From positions 682,001 through 746,000 of the forward strand of contig NZ_CP062946.1 of NCBI RefSeq assembly GCF_014898095.1: DNA of 64,000 nt. The letters run 5' to 3'. The notes below the pieces were generated by a model. That model saw only the letters and a list, made by a program, of their open reading frames with translations, searched no databases and was not told the DNA's origin. This DNA comes from Thalassotalea sp. LPB0316 (GTDB lineage Bacteria; Pseudomonadota; Gammaproteobacteria; Enterobacterales; Alteromonadaceae). Shown here in pieces: positions 59,417 to 64,000 of the stretch. The first letter of the stretch is position 1. Each line of letters starts with the position of its first letter. A program made the position numbers and the translations under genes.

Positions 59417-59624
59417 GTTTGATAAAAAGTTTGATGATGGTGAAGATATTTTATCTAATCTTGACCTATCTAAAGCTAAGCGTACTACCCAAGAAACTAA
59501 GCGAGTAAATGTCGACTTCCCAACATGGATGCTTGATTCGCTCGATCGTGAGGCTAGTCGTGTTGGCGTAACTAGGCAATCCATAATTAAAGTTTGGCTT
59601 GCAGAGCGCTTAGAGCACCTATAA
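59403..59624 (+). CDS. brnA: cassette 8: BrnA family antitoxin
   Basis: A 73-aa antitoxin, start ATG at 59403 with GAGGTGG before it. The N terminus (MKASEFDKKFDDGEDIL) is the toxin-binding arm and the C-terminal half (RVNVDFPTWMLDSLDREA, then GVTRQSIIKVWLAERL) is a ribbon-helix-helix DNA-binding domain. Expected to neutralise BrnT and repress the pair. Confidence 0.92.
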   Translation: MKASEFDKKFDDGEDILSNLDLSKAKRTTQETKRVNVDFPTWMLDSLDREASRVGVTRQSIIKVWLAERLEHL

Positions 59625-59642
59625 AGTCATCAGGTAAAGCAT

Positions 59643-59732
59643 GGCTAACAAGCGCCTAAACTCCGACAATGTGAAGTTGTCATGGTTTTGGCACACTACG
59701 CAAAAAGCCATGCCAACCATTGCGTGTTAGCC
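59643..59732 (+). other. attC: attC site of cassette 8, second type
   Basis: Outer box GGCTAAC, core GTTAGCC, 90 bases. Outer arms GGCTAACAAGCGC and GCGTGTTAGCC; inner arms ATGGTTTTGGCA and TGCCAACCAT. Different in sequence from the resident attC type. Confidence 0.87.
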
Positions 59733-59759
59733 GGACAAGAGAACGATCGAGATAAACAA

Positions 59760-61112
59760 ATGAATTATTGCAAAAAAATATACCGAATGAAGCCTGTCGC
59801 ACTTAAGTTACCTGCGCTGGTCGGACTGCTGGCGGTTTTCTTAACGCCGCCCAGCATGGCACAGCATCCGCTCGACATAGAAACTGTGTCGGATGCTTAT
59901 GTCTACCTGCTGGGGCGGTCGATTGTTATCCGACAGGAGCATACGGATATTGCCGAGCCGGCTGTTGACTACAACGTGATCAAGTACAACCCTGTCGGCT
60001 CGGCAGAATTCGTGAATCCGAACCTCGACGTTGCCTATCTCGAGGCATGGATTGCCGTGGATGACAAGACGCCCGTATTGCTCGAAATTCCAGAGATCGG
60101 GGACCGTTACTATACCGCGCAGATTTGTAACGAATGGGGCGACGTGATTGTTAATATCAACGAGCGTAATTTCCCGTCGAACCCTTCTGGCAAGTTTGCT
60201 TTTGTTGCTCCAGGCTCCAAAGCCAAGGTCCCTGCCGATGCCGTGCGTATTGAATTGCACTCTCGCAAGGCAAAGATGCTCGCTCGTGTTGAGCTAAAAA
60301 CAAATACCGAAGAGGCGATAGCACTGCAAAAGCAATTCAAGCTCAGGGCGCTCGGCGAACCCGTGATTGAACCGGCGACTCCGATACCGGAGTTTGGCAA
60401 CAAAGAATTGCTAGGCGTCGAAATTTTCGACTATGCCGAGCCGGTACTGAACAGTGCTCTGGATATCTCACCAATCGCCGCACGCATGCAAGCAAGGGTT
60501 CACGATATAGCATTGCAAGCCAAGGATAAGCAACACCGGGATAAGTTGGATACGATGATCAGAACTCAGGTAGTGCCAAATTTTCTGCAGTACGCGGTGA
60601 CCAAATCCGGCGTATTCAAAAACAACTGGCTTGGAACGCTCGGCACCGGCAACTACGGAAGCGACTACTGGATGCGGAGCTCCGCTAACCTGGTAGGCCT
60701 TTGGGCCAACACGAATGATGAGGTAATCTACTTTGTCGCAACCAAGGATGCCGAAGGCCAACCTCTCAACGGATCGAATGACTATGTGCTTGAGTTTCCT
60801 GCAGCAAGTCGCCCGGACGCCGTAGTGGATGGTTACTGGTCGGTGATTCTCGTCGATGTACCAGACTATCGCGTTGTGCCTAACTCGTTAAATCGTTTTA
60901 ACTTAAATAGTTATTCTGGATTGAAGTTCGAGCCCGACGGGTCATTGAGGATTCTTGTGGCCAAAAAGCCGAATGCCAAAGTGCCAGAATCCAATTGGCT
61001 CCCTTCTGCTGATGGCAAAGGTTTTTCGCTTACCCTAAGAACCTACGTACCGAAAGACATAGTTAAGAGGGGAGACTGGTTTCCTCCAAGCCTCACAAAG
61101 GTTGCTCAGTAG
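59760..61112 (+). CDS. cassette 9: DUF1254/DUF1214 domain protein, GC-rich
   Basis: A 450-aa exported protein, by far the largest cassette product. ATG at 59760 with GAGAT before it; a signal peptide follows, best from Met10 (KPVALKLPALVGLLAVF, cleaved after SMAQ). The N-terminal DUF1254 part has VYLLGRSIVIRQE and FVNPNLDVAYLEAWI; the C-terminal DUF1214 part has NYGSDYWMRSSANLVGLWAN, SNDYVLEFPA and GYWSVILVD. The family is secreted and of unknown function. Base composition is near 50-53% GC, clearly above the neighbouring cassettes, indicating transfer from another lineage. Confidence 0.9.
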   Translation: MNYCKKIYRMKPVALKLPALVGLLAVFLTPPSMAQHPLDIETVSDAYVYLLGRSIVIRQEHTDIAEPAVDYNVIKYNPVGSAEFVNPNLDVAYLEAWIAVDDKTPVLLEIPEIGDRYYTAQICNEWGDVIVNINERNFPSNPSGKFAFVAPGSKAKVPADAVRIELHSRKAKMLARVELKTNTEEAIALQKQFKLRALGEPVIEPATPIPEFGNKELLGVEIFDYAEPVLNSALDISPIAARMQARVHDIALQAKDKQHRDKLDTMIRTQVVPNFLQYAVTKSGVFKNNWLGTLGTGNYGSDYWMRSSANLVGLWANTNDEVIYFVATKDAEGQPLNGSNDYVLEFPAASRPDAVVDGYWSVILVDVPDYRVVPNSLNRFNLNSYSGLKFEPDGSLRILVAKKPNAKVPESNWLPSADGKGFSLTLRTYVPKDIVKRGDWFPPSLTKVAQ

Positions 61113-61122
61113 AGCTTTGGGC

Positions 61123-61192
61123 GGCTAACAAGGCGCTGCACAAGGACAAATTTACGCTTCGCTCCAATTTGCCAGTGAGCTTGGCGTTGGTT
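61123..61192 (+). other. attC: attC site of cassette 9, short type
   Basis: Outer box GGCTAAC, core GTTGGTT, only 70 bases; inner arms GGACAAATT and AATTTGCC around TACGCTTCGCTCC. The core reads GTTGG rather than GTTA. Short attC of this kind are typical of cassettes in other integrons. Confidence 0.82.
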
Positions 61193-61214
61193 TCTCAATA
61201 GATTGGAGTCACAA

Positions 61215-61481
61215 ATGACAGATGGAGATCCTAAAAAAGCAGGTGAAACAATACTTGAAGTTGTGGACAATCAGATAAACGCTAATGACCCTCCTTTGGT
61301 TAAGGAAACATTTAATCGTTTACGTAAACTTGGTATTAGCCGAAGAGAATCAAAAAAATACATTGCTTGTGCTTTATCTGTCGAAATATTTGATGTTGTC
61401 AAAAATAGCAACGAAATTGACTATGATAGGTATTTTACTAATCTTCAAAATCTGCCCGAGATGCCATGGGATGATGAGTAG
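61215..61481 (+). CDS. cassette 10: conserved small protein, unknown
   Basis: An 88-aa soluble product, ATG at 61215 with GGAG six bases before it. It has LEVVDNQINANDPPLVKETF, LGISRRESKKYIACALSVEI and the ending LPEMPWDDE. I recall similar small proteins of unknown function in varied bacteria but cannot name the family. Confidence 0.75.
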   Translation: MTDGDPKKAGETILEVVDNQINANDPPLVKETFNRLRKLGISRRESKKYIACALSVEIFDVVKNSNEIDYDRYFTNLQNLPEMPWDDE

Positions 61482-61484
61482 AGA

Positions 61485-61588
61485 AACATACAAGCCAATA
61501 AAGCATGGGACTGCTAAAGCTTGGCTTTTGTCACTGCGTTCCATATTTTAGCCAAGCTAATTATTTGCCCTTAGTGTAGGCGTTACCG
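61485..61588 (+). other. attC: attC site of cassette 10, damaged outer box, end of array
   Basis: The core GTTACCG (61582-61588) and inner arms CTTGGCT and AGCCAAG are present, but the outer box reads ACATAC instead of the ACATAAC seen in cassettes 2 and 7, a loss of one A. No further attC follows, so this is probably the array end. Confidence 0.75.
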
Positions 61589-61981
61589 ACGTCTGCTATA
61601 ACAATTAACTCTTAATTTAAATAAAATCTGCAACCATCTCTGATTAGCACAAAGCTACTATCAATAGTCGCCTATAAATGGAGGATATCCCGTTCTTCAA
61701 CGGGATGACGGTACTAGTTTTCTTACTTCTGTAACTGGTACTTAGTGACCATAAAAACTACGAAAAAGTTTAGCTGCTACCCTAACGAAAGCACTAGTGC
61801 ACTAAAACAACTAAATTATTGTATTTATTAATATAGAACCGTTACTTTGTAATTTTATCAATGACTTTTCTATTCTTAATTTATTGACTTTAATTGATAT
61901 TAAAAATAAATAGGGACCACATAGAGCCCTAATTGCGTATCAGTTCAGGGTTATCCCGCCTTTTTTATTACCAAAACTATT
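61589..61981. other. non-coding stretch after the integron
   Basis: About 390 bases, AT-rich, with no open frame that looks coding on either strand. It holds the second copy of the dispersed hairpin repeat (61682-61740) and, at its right edge, the terminator of the GMC gene. No attC, tRNA or direct target repeat was seen. Confidence 0.6.
61682..61740 (-). repeat. dispersed hairpin repeat, copy 2
   Basis: Reverse complement of the element at 24731-24790 with only a few changes over about 59 bases. The same eight-pair hairpin ATCCCGTT-GAAG-AACGGGAT is intact (the copy reads ATCCCGTT-CTTC-AACGGGAT on the plus strand). It lies about 100 bases after the last attC. Confidence 0.8.
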
Positions 61982-62014
61982 TGGGATTTAGCGCAAATTG
62001 ACGCTAAATCCCAG
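61970..62014 (-). terminator. intrinsic terminator of the GMC oxidoreductase gene
   Basis: TGGGATTTAGCG and CGCTAAATCCCA form a perfect 12-bp stem with an eight-base loop, 9 bases after the gene's stop; the minus strand continues AATAGTTTTGG. The T run is weak but the stem is strong. Confidence 0.8.
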
Positions 62015-62022
62015 TTACTTTT

Positions 62023-63630
62023 TTAGAGGTTATGCGCTTGTTTAATGAAATCAGCCGCTTTTTCACCAATCATAATAGTTGGCGCGTTGGTATTACCGCT
62101 AACCAGTGTTGGCATAATTGACGCGTCAACCACGCGTAAGTTTTCGATACCATAAACTTTTAATTGAGCATCGACCACGGCTTGTTGATCGTCCGCGGTT
62201 CCCATTTTACAGGTGCCAACAGGGTGGTATTGGGTATCTGCGCGATTGCGAATATCTTGCTCCATTGCCACGCGATCACCTTGCTCTACGTGATACAGCA
62301 TCTTTTCATTAATCGATGCTAATGGCTCGGACTCCAGAATTTTCTGCATGCGTTGCGCACCTTCTAGCAGTACTTCCATGTCCGCTGGATCATCAAAAAA
62401 TCTCGGATCGATATCTAATGACTCACTTGGATCTGCCGAGCGCAATCTAACCTCTCCGCGAGATTCAGGACGCAACAAGGTAATATGGCAACTAATACCA
62501 TGACCAAGGTTTACCGTACGGGCATGATTATCGACAATACCTGCAACCCAAACTAACTGAACATCAGCGCTCGGCACATCTTCGTTAGTCTTGTAAAACG
62601 CGCCCGACTCGGCAATTGTACTGGTAACTTTACCTTGACGAGAATTCTTCCACTTAACAATTTCTTTGAGCATGTGAACACCGCCGGTGAAACTCAAACC
62701 AAAAGAATCTTCTGACGCCTTGACTTTAAAGGTTTGGACATAGTCGATATGATCTTGTAAATTTTGACCAACCCCCGGTAAATCTTTAACAACTTCAATG
62801 CCGTGCTCTGCTAAATGGGCTTTTGGGCCAATACCTGACAACATCATTATTTGTGGTGAACCAAACGCGCCAGCACTTAAAATAACTTCTTTGTTAGCAA
62901 ACACTTCCTGCACTTTACCTTTAACACTAAAGCGCACGCCTGTTGCAACATTGGCTTGCGTGATCACTTTTTCAGTTAGCGCATGAGTAATAACCGTTAA
63001 ATTAGGGCGATCTAAATTGGGGGTTAAATAAGCTTTTGCCGCACTCCAACGTTCACCGTTTCTCACTGTTCGCTGGTACATGAAACAACCGTCTTGTGTT
63101 TCACCATTATAATCAGGGTTACGCGGCAGACCTTGTGCCTCACAAGCCTGTAAAAACAGTTCGTTATATGGGCTGGCATCAGTTGCATCACTGACGTACA
63201 AAGGGCCGTCATTGCCGTGATACTCATTGACCAAACGCTCATTGTTTTCTGACTTTTTGAAATAAGGTAGCACCTCATCATAACTCCAACCGGCGTTGCC
63301 AAGCTCAGCCCATTGGTCATAATCGAAACGAGCACCACGGACATATAACATCGCGTTAGTCGATGAGCTACCGCCTAGCGTTTTACCTCTTGGTTGGTAA
63401 CCTTTACGGCCATTTAACCCTGGTTGAGGGACTGTTTCAAACGCCCAGTTATTGTGCTTGGTCGGGAGCATTGCTGCGACCCCCATTGGTGCGTGAATAA
63501 ATGGGCTAGTGTCAGGGCCACCGGCTTCCAGTAAGCAAACGGTTACATCTGGATTCTCCGACAAACGGCCAGCCAGTGCACAACCAGCAGAGCCTCCCCC
63601 GACTATAATGAAATCGTATGTGTTTGACAT
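62023..63630 (-). CDS. GMC family FAD-dependent alcohol dehydrogenase
   Basis: A 535-aa glucose-methanol-choline oxidoreductase. FAD-binding [18 protein letters not shown] lies at residues 6-23, GMC signature 1 at [20 protein letters not shown], signature 2 at [16 protein letters not shown], the active-site HPVGTCKMG and the C-terminal [19 protein letters not shown]. The style is that of AlkJ-like and choline-dehydrogenase-like enzymes that oxidise primary alcohols to aldehydes and pass electrons to the membrane. With the aldehyde dehydrogenase and acyl-CoA synthetase at 46.8-49.8 kb it would complete an alcohol-to-acyl-CoA route. Strong GAGG ribosome site. Confidence 0.93.
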   Translation of the reverse strand: MSNTYDFIIVGGGSAGCALAGRLSENPDVTVCLLEAGGPDTSPFIHAPMGVAAMLPTKHNNWAFETVPQPGLNGRKGYQPRGKTLGGSSSTNAMLYVRGARFDYDQWAELGNAGWSYDEVLPYFKKSENNERLVNEYHGNDGPLYVSDATDASPYNELFLQACEAQGLPRNPDYNGETQDGCFMYQRTVRNGERWSAAKAYLTPNLDRPNLTVITHALTEKVITQANVATGVRFSVKGKVQEVFANKEVILSAGAFGSPQIMMLSGIGPKAHLAEHGIEVVKDLPGVGQNLQDHIDYVQTFKVKASEDSFGLSFTGGVHMLKEIVKWKNSRQGKVTSTIAESGAFYKTNEDVPSADVQLVWVAGIVDNHARTVNLGHGISCHITLLRPESRGEVRLRSADPSESLDIDPRFFDDPADMEVLLEGAQRMQKILESEPLASINEKMLYHVEQGDRVAMEQDIRNRADTQYHPVGTCKMGTADDQQAVVDAQLKVYGIENLRVVDASIMPTLVSGNTNAPTIMIGEKAADFIKQAHNL

Positions 63631-63745
63631 TTTACTTCCTCAACCTGTTGCTGCCATTTCGATGAATTATTATTAAATTTGGCAGTGTGATATTAAATCT
63701 CTACTCTATATCCTATTTCACTACCTCTGCGCGGCTTAAGCAAGA

Positions 63746-63757
63746 CATTTGGCACGT
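63746..63757. promoter_or_regulatory. candidate operator shared with DUF1302, copy 2
   Basis: CATTTGGCACGT, identical to 51035-51046, 116 bases before the GMC start codon but in the opposite orientation relative to the gene. TTGGCGG follows 21 bases later and may be a second half-site. Confidence 0.4.
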
Positions 63758-63948
63758 TAGGACAATAAGTTGGCGGATTGCTCTTTTTGTTTAAACACTA
63801 GCAACATCAGCGTAACATTTCAGCCATATTTTCTAAAAATTCAAACAAGTGTTTAGTTAAAGATAAAAGTTTGGCGTAGTCAGAACATTTAATTATGGTT
63901 AATCTCACTAATAATGATCATCCCTTTAACTATTCCATCAAGATAATA

Positions 63949-64000
63949 ATGAAGAAAAGATACCAAGGGTTGAAGTTGTTTTGCCTCATCGCTCTTCTAC
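63949..64000 (+). CDS. possible start of an exported protein (cut by the window end)
   Basis: ATG at 63949 opens a frame MKKRYQGLKLFCLIALL that continues to the window edge. The two lysines, arginine and hydrophobic run look like a signal peptide. Only 17 residues are visible and no strong ribosome site precedes it, so this is tentative. Confidence 0.4.
   Translation, partial: MKKRYQGLKLFCLIALL

Noticed and set aside
59682..59759. N-terminal extension of the DUF1254 protein beginning at 59682
   Set aside because: That start lies inside attC8, upstream of the cassette junction at 59726; the ATG at 59760 has a ribosome site and is followed by a signal peptide.
55774..61588. Repeated similar blocks between small genes as a CRISPR array
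   Set aside because: Repeats are about 100 bases, imperfect, with internal complementary arms and GTT cores, and are separated by genes of 300-1400 bases; they are attC sites.
61589..62022. Further cassettes after the tenth
   Set aside because: No attC outer box, core or plausible coding frame was seen; only a dispersed repeat and a terminator.

Overview
The window is about 64 kb of a bacterial chromosome with an estimated GC content near 42%. Gene content and order are those of a marine gammaproteobacterium: uvrD-yigB-DUF484-dapF-lysA, cyaY/hemCDXY, rho-trxA-rhlB-gppA, hemB and tatABCD, rpoH and ftsXEY-rsmD, and SapC. Many c-di-GMP enzymes plus a resident integron suggest Alteromonadales, perhaps Colwelliaceae (Colwellia/Thalassotalea). 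That placement is inference from layout and protein style, not from a search.

Region by region. 1-4.7 kb, minus strand: 5' part of uvrD, yigB, a DUF484 gene, dapF, lysA and a tiny LptM-type lipoprotein gene; xerC, normally between DUF484 and yigB, is absent. 4.85-9.35 kb, plus: cyaY and a tightly overlapping hemC-hemD-hemX-hemY operon. 9.4-13.1 kb: an AT-rich orphan membrane protein, fre, ubiD and an orphan periplasmic binding protein. 13.2-18 kb: rho and trxA (minus), rhlB and gppA (plus). 18-23.5 kb, minus: tatA-tatB-tatC-small secreted protein-tatD-diguanylate cyclase-hemB, nearly without gaps. 23.6-28.6 kb: a predicted outer-membrane protein, a dispersed hairpin repeat, a DUF2157 membrane protein and a GAF-GAF-GGDEF-EAL protein. 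28.9-34.7 kb, plus: a tripartite RND efflux operon. 34.8-40.8 kb: rpoH with a heat-shock-type promoter, an EAL-HDOD protein, ftsX-ftsE-ftsY (ftsY holds a perfect 25-unit hexanucleotide array) and rsmD. 40.9-46.7 kb: a DUF416 gene, a second orphan binding protein, a long coiled-coil protein, SapC, a DMT transporter and a small secreted protein.

46.8-54.4 kb and 62.0-63.6 kb together look like a catabolic locus for a hydrophobic alcohol or lipid: acyl-CoA synthetase, aldehyde dehydrogenase, AraC-type regulator, DUF1302 and DUF1329 envelope proteins and, on the far side of the integron, a GMC alcohol dehydrogenase. The chemistry alcohol > aldehyde > acid > acyl-CoA is complete. A 12-base sequence upstream of DUF1302 recurs upstream of the GMC gene.

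54.6-61.6 kb is the most unusual part: a chromosomal integron sitting between the two parts of that locus. It has an integron integrase (with the integron-specific insert) on the minus strand, a perfect LexA-type box just before it, an attI region with repeated motifs, and ten cassettes, all on the plus strand and each closed by a recognisable attC. Cargo includes small secreted and membrane proteins of unknown function, a BrnT/BrnA toxin-antitoxin pair with its own promoter, and a GC-richer DUF1254/DUF1214 protein flanked by attC sites of a different type. The last attC has a damaged outer core box and seems to end the array.
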